Assembly (NCBI GenBank): GCA_947476425.1 | Contig: CANJQJ010000003.1 | Coordinates: 1-64,000 of the forward strand | Direction of reading: 5' to 3' | Source of the DNA: Sphingomonadaceae bacterium | Lineage (GTDB): Bacteria > Pseudomonadota > Alphaproteobacteria > Sphingomonadales > Sphingomonadaceae | DNA length: 64,000 nt | Shown here: one piece after another, positions 49,068 through 58,466 of the stretch | Numbering within the stretch: position 1 is the first letter of the stretch | Layout: every line of letters starts with the position of its first letter | Notes under the pieces: model-generated | What the model saw: only the letters and a program-made list of their open reading frames with translations | Told to the model about the DNA's origin: nothing | Database searches by the model: none | Program-made: the position numbers and the translations under genes

Positions 49068-49952
49068 TCACTGACCTCCGCGCAGAAGGTTGGTTTCCGG
49101 CCCGGTCGCCGGCTTGTCCCAGACAAATACGCCATAGCGCATTGCGCCAGTTCGTAGCGCGATCATCAGGCGTGGCACGCTGAGGACGAACGAACGATTC
49201 CTGGTGCTGCGGCTGAACGCGAGGCGCCGGTAGTGCCCATCGGTGAACAGCTTCAGCATGAACCGGCGCGCGCATATCGACCAAGTCCGACGAACATCGA
49301 GGCCGATATCGTCAAAACTGACGGGCACCAACCCCGCGTTGCTGGCTAATCCAGCGTAGTCCTCGCGATCGCCCATGCTCGGCAGCCGCCCCTCTCGGCA
49401 GATCGGCTCCAGGAGATGCCGGACTTCCATGTCGGTCGGATTGCTCCGCGATAACCAGGCGCAGACGACCAACCGCCCGCCCGGCTTGAGCACGCGCGCT
49501 GCCTCGGTGAAAAACCTCGCCTTGTCGATCATATGCTCGGAGCTTTCGATCGCATAGGCACGCTCGAAGCTCCCGTCGGGCAGGCCATTTTCAAGCCAGT
49601 CGCGATGAACGAACGTCACCGAACCGTCGCCATTCGCAAGCGATTGCGCAAACCGCGCCTGCACGCCAGAGATCGTAAACCCGGTTACCGCGACGCGATG
49701 ACGCGATGCAAGATATCGCGCGGTCCCACCATAGCCACAGCCGATATCGCAAACCGCCTGCCCGTCCCGCAAATCGAGCTGGTCCGCAACAAGATCGATC
49801 AGCGCTTCGGTAGCCTCGGTCGGCGTCTCGCGTCCCGCGCGCCAATAGCCATGATGGACATGCTCGCCCCAGATTTCACGATAGGCCGTGTCGAGCTCGT
49901 CATAATGACCGCTGACATCCTCGACCGTCTGGATCGTCAACGGAAATATCAT
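49068..49952 (-). CDS. SAM-dependent methyltransferase (tocopherol/sterol-methyltransferase-like)
   Basis: A 294-residue protein: VEDVSGHYDELDTAYREIWGEHVHHGYW, SAM motif I AVCDIGCGYGGTARYLASRH, GFTISGVQARFAQSLA, then IESSEHMIDKARFFTEAARVLKPGGRLVVCAWLSR. The YDELDxxYRxxWGxxxHxGYW opening is typical of gamma-tocopherol and sterol C-methyltransferase relatives and of small-molecule methyltransferases. ATG 49952 has GGGGAGC upstream; an ATG at 50042 would overlap the efflux gene. It ends the MarR/efflux operon and could modify the exported compound. Confidence 0.75.
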   Translation of the reverse strand: MIFPLTIQTVEDVSGHYDELDTAYREIWGEHVHHGYWRAGRETPTEATEALIDLVADQLDLRDGQAVCDIGCGYGGTARYLASRHRVAVTGFTISGVQARFAQSLANGDGSVTFVHRDWLENGLPDGSFERAYAIESSEHMIDKARFFTEAARVLKPGGRLVVCAWLSRSNPTDMEVRHLLEPICREGRLPSMGDREDYAGLASNAGLVPVSFDDIGLDVRRTWSICARRFMLKLFTDGHYRRLAFSRSTRNRSFVLSVPRLMIALRTGAMRYGVFVWDKPATGPETNLLRGGQ

Positions 49953-50013
49953 GCGCGGCGCGCTCCCCGTGCGGATCGAACTCCCGCCAATTGGCGGCAT
50001 AATCCAGCCATCG

Positions 50014-51558
50014 TCAATCCGCTGCGATCGGTCCTCCGACATTCACGGGACGGCGCGCCATCCAGACGAACCCTATCATCGCGAGCGAAAGCCAGCCACA
50101 TAGCCAGAATATCTCGGTCGATGAGAGCAGATAGGCCTGGCCCACCACCTGCCGCATGATCAACCCCGCGCCTTGCTGGTCGGTCAGCCCCTGCACATTG
50201 AGCGTTGCGATGGCGTGCTGATACGCTGGAACATAGCCGTTGAGACCCTCGACCAGATGGCTCTGGTGGACGGCTTCACGACGGTCCCACATCGTCGTTA
50301 CGAGCGAAGCCGCGAAGCTTGCCCCCGTGATCCGGACGAAGTTGGATATCCCCGTCGCCGAAGGAACCCGTTGCGGCGTGATGCCATCGAGCGAAATCGT
50401 CAGCATCGCGAGGAAGAAGGTGCTCATCGCGACGCCCTGGACCATCAGCGGAAGCGTGAAATCCCAGAAGCTGGAGGATGCCGTCAGCTGCGAGCGCATG
50501 AAGAACGACGCCGAGAACGCGAGAAATGCGATCGTCGCGAGCCAGCGCGCGTCGATTTTCCCGCTCAGCCGCGCGATCAGCGGAGTCAGCAGCGCCGCAA
50601 CCACCCCGCTCGGCGCCGCCACCAGCCCAGCCCATGTCGCGCTATAGCCAAGCTGGGTCTGCAGCCACAGCGGCAATAGCAGCGTGTTGGCGAAGAACAG
50701 CGCATAGCCCAGGCAGAAAGCAATCGTGCCAAGCGAAAAGTTGCGACCGCGAAACAGGCTCAGATCGACGGCCGGATGCTCATCGGTCAATTCCCAGATG
50801 ATCCAGGCTACGAATATGATCGCGGCGATCGCGGCGGCGATGACGATCACCGGCGAATGAAACCAGTCCGCATTCTTGCCGAGGTCGAGCATCACCTGCA
50901 GCGATCCCACCCAGATCACGAGCAGCATCAGCCCGACCTTGTCGATCGGCAGCTGGCGAGTATCGGTCTCGCGCGACGCCAGGAAGCGCCAGCTTATGAA
51001 AGCAGCGAAAAGCCCGACCGGAAGGTTGATCAGGAAGATCCAGCTCCAATGGTAATTGTCGGAGATATAGCCGCCGAGCACCGGCCCCATGATCGGCGCG
51101 ATCAACGTCGTCATCGACCAGATGCCCAGCGCGGTAGATCGCTTGTTGGTGGGGAAGATCGAGATCAGCAGCGCTTGGGAGCCGGGGATCATCGGTCCCG
51201 AGACGGCCCCCTGCATGATCCGGAAGACGATCAAGGAAGGCAGGCTCCACGCGATCCCGCACAGGAAGGACGCGAGCGTGAACAGCACCACCGAGACAAC
51301 GAAGGTGCGCACCACGCCATAGCGGCCCATCAGCCAGCCGGTGAGCGGCACCGCGACTCCGTTTGCCACGGCAAACGACGTGATGATCCAGGTACTCTGG
51401 TCGGCGCTGACCCCGAGATTGCCGGCAATCGTGGGCAGCGAGACATTGGCTATCGTCGAATCCAGCACCTGCATGAAGGTGCCGAGCGCCAGCGCGATCG
51501 CGGTGACGCCCAGCGCCGCGCCGGCGAGCGGCGCCTGACCACCCGCCGGCCCGCTCAT
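50014..51558 (-). CDS. emrB: DHA2-family MFS multidrug transporter (EmrB-like)
   Basis: A 514-residue protein with 14 transmembrane helices. Family motifs: LDSTIANVSLPTIAGNLG (TM1, motif C-type D/N), WLMGRYGVVRTF (motif A, loop 2-3), and PMIPGSQALLISIFP. It is an EmrB/QacA-type proton-driven drug exporter of the inner membrane. It overlaps the membrane-fusion protein gene by 4 bases and forms a complete tripartite pump with the two upstream genes. Substrates are probably hydrophobic or phenolic compounds, as for EmrAB. Confidence 0.9.
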   Translation of the reverse strand: MSGPAGGQAPLAGAALGVTAIALALGTFMQVLDSTIANVSLPTIAGNLGVSADQSTWIITSFAVANGVAVPLTGWLMGRYGVVRTFVVSVVLFTLASFLCGIAWSLPSLIVFRIMQGAVSGPMIPGSQALLISIFPTNKRSTALGIWSMTTLIAPIMGPVLGGYISDNYHWSWIFLINLPVGLFAAFISWRFLASRETDTRQLPIDKVGLMLLVIWVGSLQVMLDLGKNADWFHSPVIVIAAAIAAIIFVAWIIWELTDEHPAVDLSLFRGRNFSLGTIAFCLGYALFFANTLLLPLWLQTQLGYSATWAGLVAAPSGVVAALLTPLIARLSGKIDARWLATIAFLAFSASFFMRSQLTASSSFWDFTLPLMVQGVAMSTFFLAMLTISLDGITPQRVPSATGISNFVRITGASFAASLVTTMWDRREAVHQSHLVEGLNGYVPAYQHAIATLNVQGLTDQQGAGLIMRQVVGQAYLLSSTEIFWLCGWLSLAMIGFVWMARRPVNVGGPIAAD

Positions 51559-52748
51559 CGCGCGTTCGGCGCGCTGTTGGCCGCGATGATCCGTGCAATT
51601 TCGCGATCGACGTCCGGACCACCGTCCTGGCTAATTGCACGGGTCGGCGCACGCTTGGAAGGCCGTGCGATCCGCACGCCCGAAGTGTCGCTGGTATCGA
51701 CGGTCACGTCGGCCGAGAGGCCGAGGCTAAGCGGATGCGCGGCGATATCTCGCGGATCGATCGCGATCCGTACCGGTAGCCGCTGAACGATCTTGATCCA
51801 GTTGCCCGATGCATTTTGCGGCGGCAGCAGCGCGAAGGCGCTTCCGCTACCCGCGCCAAGCCCCTCGACCCGACCATGAAACACGACATCGCCACCATAG
51901 ACGTCCGTGGTGATCGTCGCGGGCTGGCCGATACGGATATCGCGCAGCTGTGTTTCGCGGAAATTGGCGTCGATCCACAGGCCGCGCATCGGCACCACGG
52001 CCATCAAGGGCATTCCCGCCGACACTCTCTGGCCGAGCTGGACGGTTCGCTGGCCGATCACGCCATCGACCGGCGCTACGATATGCATATGGCTCGCGAG
52101 GATCGCGGCGTTTCGATATTGGGCGATCGCCGCAAGCACCGCCGGGTTGTTCGACACCGATACGCCCTGCACCGTTGTGCGCGCCTGCGTCTGCCGACTG
52201 ATCGCGAGCGCGAGCGTAGCCTTCGCGCTGGTGACCGTGTCCGCGGCGTGCGCGACCTCCTCGCCCGAGACCGCACCCTCCTTGGCCGCACCTTGGCGGC
52301 GGGCGAGATCGTTGCGCGCTCGCGCAAGCTCGGCCTGTGCCTGGGCGACTTCCGCGCCGGTCTCGTCCACCTTGGAAATATCCGAACGCACCCCGCGCAC
52401 GGCACTGGCAAGCCCCGCCTCGGCGGCGGCGAGCGTTACGTCGGAGGTGGCCGGATCCAGATCGATCAGCGCCTGTCCGCTCCGGACCGCCTGGGTATTA
52501 TCGGCATGGATCGCGATCACAGTGCCCGCCTCGCGGCTCGTGATCGAGACGATGTCACCGCCGACATAGGAGTCATCCGTCTCCTCGCTGGGCGAGACGA
52601 AGAAGAAATGATGGATCGCCAGCACGGCCAATATGATCCCGACGACGATTGCGAGGATCGTGAGCCACCGGCGGCGTGTGCTCGCCTTGCCGTCGGGAGC
52701 GTCCTGCAAGATGGTTCCGGAGGTGGGAGCGGCTGCGATGTCGTTCAT
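51555..52748 (-). CDS. emrA: HlyD/EmrA-type membrane-fusion protein
   Basis: A 397-residue periplasmic adaptor with one N-terminal anchor (about 30-50: WLTILAIVVGIILAVLAIHHFF). A barrel-sandwich part follows (DNTQAVRSGQALIDLDPATSDVTLAAA), then a coiled-coil hairpin rich in Ala/Glu/Arg (AQAQAELARARNDLARRQGAAKEG), and VDGVIGQRTVQLGQRVSAGMPLMAVVP with WIDANFRETQL. It links the EmrB-like pump with the outer-membrane factor. Four-base overlaps join it to both neighbours. Confidence 0.9.
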   Translation of the reverse strand: MNDIAAAPTSGTILQDAPDGKASTRRRWLTILAIVVGIILAVLAIHHFFFVSPSEETDDSYVGGDIVSITSREAGTVIAIHADNTQAVRSGQALIDLDPATSDVTLAAAEAGLASAVRGVRSDISKVDETGAEVAQAQAELARARNDLARRQGAAKEGAVSGEEVAHAADTVTSAKATLALAISRQTQARTTVQGVSVSNNPAVLAAIAQYRNAAILASHMHIVAPVDGVIGQRTVQLGQRVSAGMPLMAVVPMRGLWIDANFRETQLRDIRIGQPATITTDVYGGDVVFHGRVEGLGAGSGSAFALLPPQNASGNWIKIVQRLPVRIAIDPRDIAAHPLSLGLSADVTVDTSDTSGVRIARPSKRAPTRAISQDGGPDVDREIARIIAANSAPNAR

Positions 52749-54190
52749 GAGGAAGCTTTCGACCGGGTTTCGGTGGTGGGTGTGGACGCGGGATCGAACC
52801 CGCCGCCGACCGCAATCAGCAACTGGATCCGGCGGATGGCTGCCTCCGTCGCGATTCCGACGCGCGCTTGTCGGGCAGCGAGCAAGCGGTCGTTCGAGTC
52901 CAGAATGTCGAGTTGCGATCCAAGCCCAGTTCGCATCCGCACCTCATTGAGGTGAACCGTGCGCGAAAGACCCAGCAACGCCTGCTCCTGTTCGGCCGCG
53001 TCGGCGCGGGCGGCATCGACCTTAGTCAGCGCGTCCGCCACGTCACGCACGGCGCCGAGCACCGCATCGTTATATTTGGCCACCGCACCATCGAGCGTGG
53101 CGGTCGCGCCGGCATATTCCGCCCGCAGACGCCCTCCCTCGAAGATCGGCAAATGGATCGCCGGCCCGGCGCCATAGGTTCGCGCATTCGCTGTGAAGAA
53201 GGCTCCAAGTCCGACCGCCTGCAACCCGATCAACCCGCGCAGGTCGATATTGGGATAGAAGGCGGTACGCGCCACCTTGCGACCGGCGCTGGCGCTCTCG
53301 ATGCGCGCCTGTGCCGCAAGCAGGTCGGGTCGCCTCCCGAGAAGATCCGCGGGCAGCGTTTCGGGCAAGGGCAATGCATGATCGAGAGCGAATGTCGGCC
53401 GCTTTATCTCGGGATAGAAATCCGCGCCGCGTCCGATCAGCGCAGCCAGCGCATGCACGGCCACCGCACGGTCGCGTTCGGCGCGGACCTCGGCCTGCCG
53501 GGCCTGCGCGAGCAGTGTCACTGCGGCGTTCTCATCGAAGCCACTGGCAAGCTTGTTGCGCATACGCACCCGCACCAGGGCAAGCCCGTGCTGCCTCGAT
53601 GCCACGAACTCCTGCGCGATATCGACGAGCTGCCAGCCACGCAGCAGGTCGACATAAGTCTGCGCAACCGAGCCGGCGAGCGCCAGCCGCGCCGCCGCCA
53701 GGTCATAGCCCACGGCATCCCTGGAAGCGCCAGCCTGACGGATCAGTGCCGACTGGCGGCCCCAGAAATCGAGATTCCAGCTTATGTTCGCCTGCGCGGT
53801 GGCGATCCAGCGCGTAGTTCCTGCGAAGGGCGGGGGTATTTCATATTCCCCGCTCAATCGATCCCTCAGCAACGATGCATCCGCATCGATTTGCGGCAGG
53901 CGCGCGGCATCCTGCTCGGCGAGCACCGCCTGAGCCCCGCGCAGCCGGGCCATCGCCGCATCAAGAGTCGGATTGTCGGCAAGCGCCGCGTCCATCAGCC
54001 GATCGAGCTGAGGATCCGCCATCGCTTCCCACCACCGCGCATCGATGGCCGGAGCAGTCTCTGCCCCAAGGCCGAGCCCTTGGGATTGCACGGCTATCGA
54101 TTGCGGCTTGATCCCGGATATCGGAACACAGCCGACGAGCAGCACACCCATGAGGGCCGGTATCGCGGCTAATCGCGAAGCGCGCTTCAT
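52745..54190 (-). CDS. Outer-membrane efflux lipoprotein (NodT/OprM family)
   Basis: A 481-residue protein with a lipoprotein signal ending LLVGC, then PISGIKPQ. Two outer-membrane efflux protein repeats: WWEAMADPQLDRLMDAALADNPTLDAAMARLRGAQAVLAEQDAARLPQ and LGRRPDLLAAQARIESASAGRKVARTAFYPNIDLRG, each forming the alpha-barrel/beta-barrel half of a TolC-type trimer. It ends QLLIAVGGGFDP. The ATG overlaps the MarR stop (ATGA). It completes the tripartite pump. Confidence 0.9.
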   Translation of the reverse strand: MKRASRLAAIPALMGVLLVGCVPISGIKPQSIAVQSQGLGLGAETAPAIDARWWEAMADPQLDRLMDAALADNPTLDAAMARLRGAQAVLAEQDAARLPQIDADASLLRDRLSGEYEIPPPFAGTTRWIATAQANISWNLDFWGRQSALIRQAGASRDAVGYDLAAARLALAGSVAQTYVDLLRGWQLVDIAQEFVASRQHGLALVRVRMRNKLASGFDENAAVTLLAQARQAEVRAERDRAVAVHALAALIGRGADFYPEIKRPTFALDHALPLPETLPADLLGRRPDLLAAQARIESASAGRKVARTAFYPNIDLRGLIGLQAVGLGAFFTANARTYGAGPAIHLPIFEGGRLRAEYAGATATLDGAVAKYNDAVLGAVRDVADALTKVDAARADAAEQEQALLGLSRTVHLNEVRMRTGLGSQLDILDSNDRLLAARQARVGIATEAAIRRIQLLIAVGGGFDPASTPTTETRSKASS

Positions 54191-54642
54191 CCCTCGTCTC
54201 CCGCTTGGCTTTCGCCCGCCTCGAGCCGCATCAGCATCTTCGACAGGATCGTCGTGAACAGCGTGATTTCCTGCGGCGTGAAGCCGGCAAACAAATCGCT
54301 CCACAGGGCGTCGATGCCAGGCCGCATTTCTGCGACGGCGGCCTCGCCTTTCGGCGTTACAGCCAGCGTCACGACACGCCGATCCTGGCGGGATCTGGTC
54401 CGCCGCAACATATCCTGTTCCTCGAGCTGGTCGAGAACCCGGGTGACCGCCCCGGTATCGTGGCACATGTTCCGTGCCATCGCGCCGGCGGTATCGACGA
54501 TGCGATCCTGCACTAGCCGAAGCGCAATCCATTGCGTGAAGCTCAGCCGGGAATCCTGGAAACACGCCTCGGCCCGCGTGGCGACAAGCTTTTGCACGCG
54601 GCGCAAGAGATAGCCGGGGGCCTGCGCAACCACGTCGTTCAT
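54187..54642 (-). CDS. MarR-family transcriptional regulator
   Basis: A 151-residue winged-helix regulator: LSFTQWIALRLVQDRIVDTAGAMARNMCHDTGAVTRVLDQLEEQDMLRRTRSRQDRRVVTLAVTPKGEAAV. The DRR wing and the N-terminal dimer helix (APGYLLRRVQKLVATRAEACF) are typical. It is the first gene of the efflux operon and probably its repressor, released by phenolic ligands. ATG 54642 is used; an ATG at 54669 would add nine residues. A palindrome at 54674-54687 is the likely operator. Confidence 0.85.
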   Translation of the reverse strand: MNDVVAQAPGYLLRRVQKLVATRAEACFQDSRLSFTQWIALRLVQDRIVDTAGAMARNMCHDTGAVTRVLDQLEEQDMLRRTRSRQDRRVVTLAVTPKGEAAVAEMRPGIDALWSDLFAGFTPQEITLFTTILSKMLMRLEAGESQAGDEG

Positions 54643-54673
54643 GCCCACTATTGATGACACATCCATCATTATG

Positions 54674-54687
54674 ATTGCCTAGACAAT
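54674..54687. promoter_or_regulatory. Probable MarR operator ATTGCCTAGACAAT
   Basis: A 14-bp palindrome with one mismatched pair (ATTGYCTAGRCAAT), 32 bases before the MarR ATG at 54642. It lies in the approximately 130-base gap to the divergent luciferase-like gene. MarR proteins bind such short palindromes, so it may control both directions. Confidence 0.5.
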
Positions 54688-54772
54688 TATTGTTTGAGCA
54701 GCTAATAGGGGTCCGCACGAGACTTGTCAAACGCTCGGCCAAGCCTACAGAACCATGGCGAGGGAGATGATG

Positions 54773-55777
54773 ATGGTTGCGATTTCGATCCTCGAATTGG
54801 TCCGGGTGCGTGAGGGACACACCTCGCGCGAGGCGCTGGATGCCGCGCGGGATTTCGCCGTCGAGGCCGAGGCATTGGGCTATGGCCGCATCTGGGTGGC
54901 CGAACATCACAACATGCCGGGCATTGCCTCGGCGGCTACATCGCTGGTGATCCAGCATATCGCTGCGGCAACCCGTACCATCCGCGTCGGCGCCGGCGGC
55001 ATCATGCTGCCCAACCATGCGCCGCTCGTCATAGCGGAGCAGTTCGGAACACTGGCGACGCTATTTCCAGGCCGTATCGATCTCGGTCTAGGCCGCGCGC
55101 CGGGCACAGACCAACTGACGCTGCGAGCGCTTCGGCGCGACATGCGGAGCGCGGAAAGCTTCCCGCAGGACGTCATCGAGTTGCAGGCGCTGCTTGGCCC
55201 CGTCGAGCATGGGCAACGCGTCCAGGCGGTCCCTGGGGGCGGCACTGAAGTCCCCTTGTGGATCCTCGGGTCGAGCCTTTTCGGCGCCCAGCTGGCGGCC
55301 CAGCTTGGCCTCCCCTATGCCTTCGCATCGCATTTTGCGCCGGCAGCGTTGCTGCCCGCGCTCCAGGTTTACAAGGAACGCTTCCGGCCGTCCGAACAAC
55401 TCTCCCGGCCGCATGTCATGATCGGCGTCAACATTGTCGCTGCCGACACCGATGCGGCCGCTCGGCGTCTCGCAACCACGCAACAAATGTCGATTGTCGA
55501 TATGTTCCGCGGCGAGCGAGGGCTGAGCAAGCCGCCCATCGACGACATCGACACTTACTGGTCACCATCCGAGCGCGCCCAGGTGCAGGGCTTCCTTGCA
55601 CGCTCGATCGTCGGATCGCCGGCTACGGTTGCGCAGGGCATCGCCGCGCTGGTCGAGGAAACCGGTGCGGAGGAACTGATGATCATATGCGATGTCTTCG
55701 ATCCGGTCGCCCGGCGGCGCTCCATCGCGCTTATCGCCGAGGCCGCCCGGGCAGGCGATCTGGCCAGAATTGCCTGA
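54773..55777 (+). CDS. LLM-class flavin-dependent oxidoreductase (MsnO8-like)
   Basis: A 334-residue luciferase-like protein: [123 protein letters not shown]. This closely matches the widespread bacterial LLM subfamily annotated as MsnO8-type alkanal-monooxygenase-like oxidoreductase. Three in-frame ATGs follow a GAGGGA site; 54773 has the best spacing. It is divergent from the MarR operon and converges, without any gap, on the MFS gene at 55778. Confidence 0.85.
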   Translation: MVAISILELVRVREGHTSREALDAARDFAVEAEALGYGRIWVAEHHNMPGIASAATSLVIQHIAAATRTIRVGAGGIMLPNHAPLVIAEQFGTLATLFPGRIDLGLGRAPGTDQLTLRALRRDMRSAESFPQDVIELQALLGPVEHGQRVQAVPGGGTEVPLWILGSSLFGAQLAAQLGLPYAFASHFAPAALLPALQVYKERFRPSEQLSRPHVMIGVNIVAADTDAAARRLATTQQMSIVDMFRGERGLSKPPIDDIDTYWSPSERAQVQGFLARSIVGSPATVAQGIAALVEETGAEELMIICDVFDPVARRRSIALIAEAARAGDLARIA

Positions 55778-57073
55778 TCAGGCGGGTTGCGACACGGGTG
55801 TTGCACCGATGGCAGAGCGGGACCGGCGAAAGAATAATGCCGCGCTCAATATTCCAATAAGCGGCGCAACCGCCATCGCATGCTGAAGATGCGCACTATC
55901 GTTAAGCCGATGCAGGATGTCGCTTAATACCCCGATGCTTTGCGGGCCGAAACCTGCCCCAATGAGATTCAGCGTTACAACTGCGACGGCCATCACCGTT
56001 GAGCGCATATGGGGCGGAATCGCGGCGATCATGATGCCCCAGGCCGGCCCCATATAGGCCGAACCGACGAACGACCATGCACCGAAGCAAATCAGTGCGT
56101 GATAGGGCGAACCCAGCAGCGGCGCGACGATCGCGAGCGGTACGGAAAGAAGGATTGCGCCCCCACAAAGTCGCTTGAGCGTTGCCGGATCGCCATTTCC
56201 GAAGCGCGCTGCGATGGTCCCTCCCGCGACCGATCCGAATATGCCGGTCAGTCCGATGGCGATTGCGGTCATGATGCCGGTGCGCGCAGAGCCTATCCCG
56301 TGGATGCGTTGCAGGAATACGGGAATCCAGCTCGCCACTGCCAGTTGCACGAAGGCGGTGAGCACGATCGCGCTGATCAACCGCCGAACATCCTTGTCCC
56401 GGACGATGAACCTCAGCGTAGCCGCGATGGATATCGGCGCCTCGGTCGTTGCCGCGCCATTATCGCTACGTCCGCGCTGCGGCTCGCGCATCACGCAGGC
56501 GATGATGATCGAGAGCAGCAGTCCGGGCGCCCCTACCACCAGCAAGGCCGTTCGCCAGCCATGCGCCTGGCTCAGCTGGCCCGCAATCGCCGATCCGGCA
56601 ATCAACCCGATCGACGGCGCGGTGAAATAGATGCTCAAAGCGGCAGGGCGCGATCTGGCATCGAATGTATCGCCGATCAGGGAAAGCATGGTCGGCGGCG
56701 CACCCGCCTCGCTGGCGCCAACTCCTGCTCGTGCGAGCAGAAGCAATGGAAAAGTCGGCGCCAGTCCGCCGAGAACCGTGAACAGGCTCCACAGGCCCAG
56801 CAACACCGCCAGCAAGCGCGTCCGCCTCAGCCGATCGGCAAGCGCTCCCACCGGAATTCCGAACAGTGCGAACGGGACGGCATAGGCAAGGCCGGAGAGC
56901 AATCCGATCTGCGTATCGTTGAGCCCGAACTCTTGTCGCACCGGTTCGAGCAGGATCAGAACTACACTTCTGTCGATCCCGTGAATGACGAACACTGTCC
57001 AGATCAGCATCAGCGTGACCCAGCGGACCGTCTCCGTCCCGTTCGCGCCGACTATACCGGCATCGGGTTTCAT
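55778..57073 (-). CDS. MFS transporter (spinster-like)
   Basis: A 431-residue protein with 12 predicted transmembrane helices. TM1-2 has IDRSVVLILLEPVRQEFGLNDTQIGLLSGLAYAVPFALFGIPVGALADRLRRTRLLA, with motif A (GxLADRxxRxRLL) and the DxQIGLLSGxxYA pattern of spinster-type MFS permeases. These are common in sphingomonad catabolic clusters as uptake carriers. It overlaps the upstream DUF1214 gene by 4 bases, so it probably imports, or handles, the substrate of that pair. Confidence 0.85.
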   Translation of the reverse strand: MKPDAGIVGANGTETVRWVTLMLIWTVFVIHGIDRSVVLILLEPVRQEFGLNDTQIGLLSGLAYAVPFALFGIPVGALADRLRRTRLLAVLLGLWSLFTVLGGLAPTFPLLLLARAGVGASEAGAPPTMLSLIGDTFDARSRPAALSIYFTAPSIGLIAGSAIAGQLSQAHGWRTALLVVGAPGLLLSIIIACVMREPQRGRSDNGAATTEAPISIAATLRFIVRDKDVRRLISAIVLTAFVQLAVASWIPVFLQRIHGIGSARTGIMTAIAIGLTGIFGSVAGGTIAARFGNGDPATLKRLCGGAILLSVPLAIVAPLLGSPYHALICFGAWSFVGSAYMGPAWGIMIAAIPPHMRSTVMAVAVVTLNLIGAGFGPQSIGVLSDILHRLNDSAHLQHAMAVAPLIGILSAALFFRRSRSAIGATPVSQPA

Positions 57074-58392
57074 CCGCCGATCCGGCTCGCATAATCCGTG
57101 CGACGCCGCGCCAGCTGTGCCTCGCGTTCGCTCGCATTGAAGCGCGCCACGCCCAGAGCAAGCGTCCGTTCGAGGGCGTCGAGCTTCACCAGTTCCACGC
57201 CATGGAGCAAGCGGCTGGTATCGGCGCTGGACGCGAAATCCTGCCAGCGCAGCATGAACCAGCCCTCGCCATGGCCGGCAGTGTCGATCCAGTTGGCAAT
57301 TCCGGGATCGCGCCGGGCGATGACGTAGGTGACCTTACCGTCGGCATCGCGCACATGCTGACTGTTGTTGAGGCTGACCTGGTTCGTCTGGGCATTAGGC
57401 ACCATCATCCAGGCATCGCTGATCTGAAGCCCGGTGTAGGCCGCGCCTTCGACCTCGGTCACGATCACCAGCGCCTCATCGTCTTCCAGCCGGAAGCGTC
57501 CACCGGCCGCAAAGCCCCAGCCGCCATCGCGGGGAAACACCGCCGAGACCGAATTATGCGCCGGCGCGCCAAGGAACCCGCGCCGAAACGGCGTCCAGAA
57601 ACGAACATAGCCGGGGAGATGCTCCGCTGTCCGCTGAATCAGCGTCACTTCGTCCAGCGCCGGTGTGTCGGGCGATCCATCGAGCAGGCGAATTTCCAGC
57701 GCATTTGGGCTCTGCCGCCAGTTCGCCAGCGTGTCGCGGTGATTGAGCGCCAGCGGACCCGGCACGGTTTGTATATGATTGGGCCGCCCGTTTGCAGGAT
57801 CGAGGTCGAGCGTGATGCGGAATGCTCCGTCCGCATCCACGACGATGTCGCGATGAGTCAATATGCCGACCTGGTCGCCAAGGTCTGCCGCCAGCTTGCC
57901 GTCAGCCGGGGCCAGCATGAACTCGCCGGGAGCCTGCCGAGCAAGCTCAAGGCTGAACGTCGTCGGCCCATTTTCGAAGCGCCGCCCAAGCACCTCATAA
58001 CGCCGCGCGCCATCAAGGAAGGCATTGCGATAGACATTGTCTGGATTGCCGACGCCTCCCACCGAGGCACCCGGAAAATCATGCCCGAACCAGCGTCGTG
58101 GCGTCTCGTCGATCGGCCAGTCGAATGCAGGCCGATAGGGATCCCCGATCGCCTCGCGCAATGCGAGCGACATCGCCCAGAAATCGATCCCAGGATCGAG
58201 GCCTGCCGCGCCCTCGGGCGTCGCGGCGACGGGATCCCGCGACAATTCCTCGCGCACGAGCGCCTTGGCGGCGATCACCTCAGGGCTCGCGACGATGCGC
58301 ATCGCCATTCGCTCGGCATCGCGCTGGATCTCGGTGGCGAGCGGGCTGTCGATGCCCGTTCCGCTCCGGCTGATCAGATCATCGACCGTCAT
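57070..58392 (-). CDS. DUF1214 domain-containing protein
   Basis: A 440-residue soluble protein, a paralogue of 42654-43913. It has the matching RWFGHDFPGASVGGVGNPDNVYRNAFLDGARRYEVLGRR segment, DPANGRPNHIQTVPG, and the C-terminal DUF1214 block DEALVIVTEVEGAAYTGLQISDAWM, NQVSLNNSQHVRDADGKVTYVIARRDPGIANWIDTAGHGEGWFMLRWQ. Function unknown. It overlaps the MFS transporter by 4 bases and is followed upstream by an SDR, suggesting a three-gene operon. Confidence 0.75.
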   Translation of the reverse strand: MTVDDLISRSGTGIDSPLATEIQRDAERMAMRIVASPEVIAAKALVREELSRDPVAATPEGAAGLDPGIDFWAMSLALREAIGDPYRPAFDWPIDETPRRWFGHDFPGASVGGVGNPDNVYRNAFLDGARRYEVLGRRFENGPTTFSLELARQAPGEFMLAPADGKLAADLGDQVGILTHRDIVVDADGAFRITLDLDPANGRPNHIQTVPGPLALNHRDTLANWRQSPNALEIRLLDGSPDTPALDEVTLIQRTAEHLPGYVRFWTPFRRGFLGAPAHNSVSAVFPRDGGWGFAAGGRFRLEDDEALVIVTEVEGAAYTGLQISDAWMMVPNAQTNQVSLNNSQHVRDADGKVTYVIARRDPGIANWIDTAGHGEGWFMLRWQDFASSADTSRLLHGVELVKLDALERTLALGVARFNASEREAQLARRRTDYASRIGG

Positions 58393-58466
58393 TATCTGCT
58401 CCTGTCATCTGATGACCGCACCGTGCACCGACCGGGTAGCGGCTGGAATTCAAATCGCCGTCCCGC

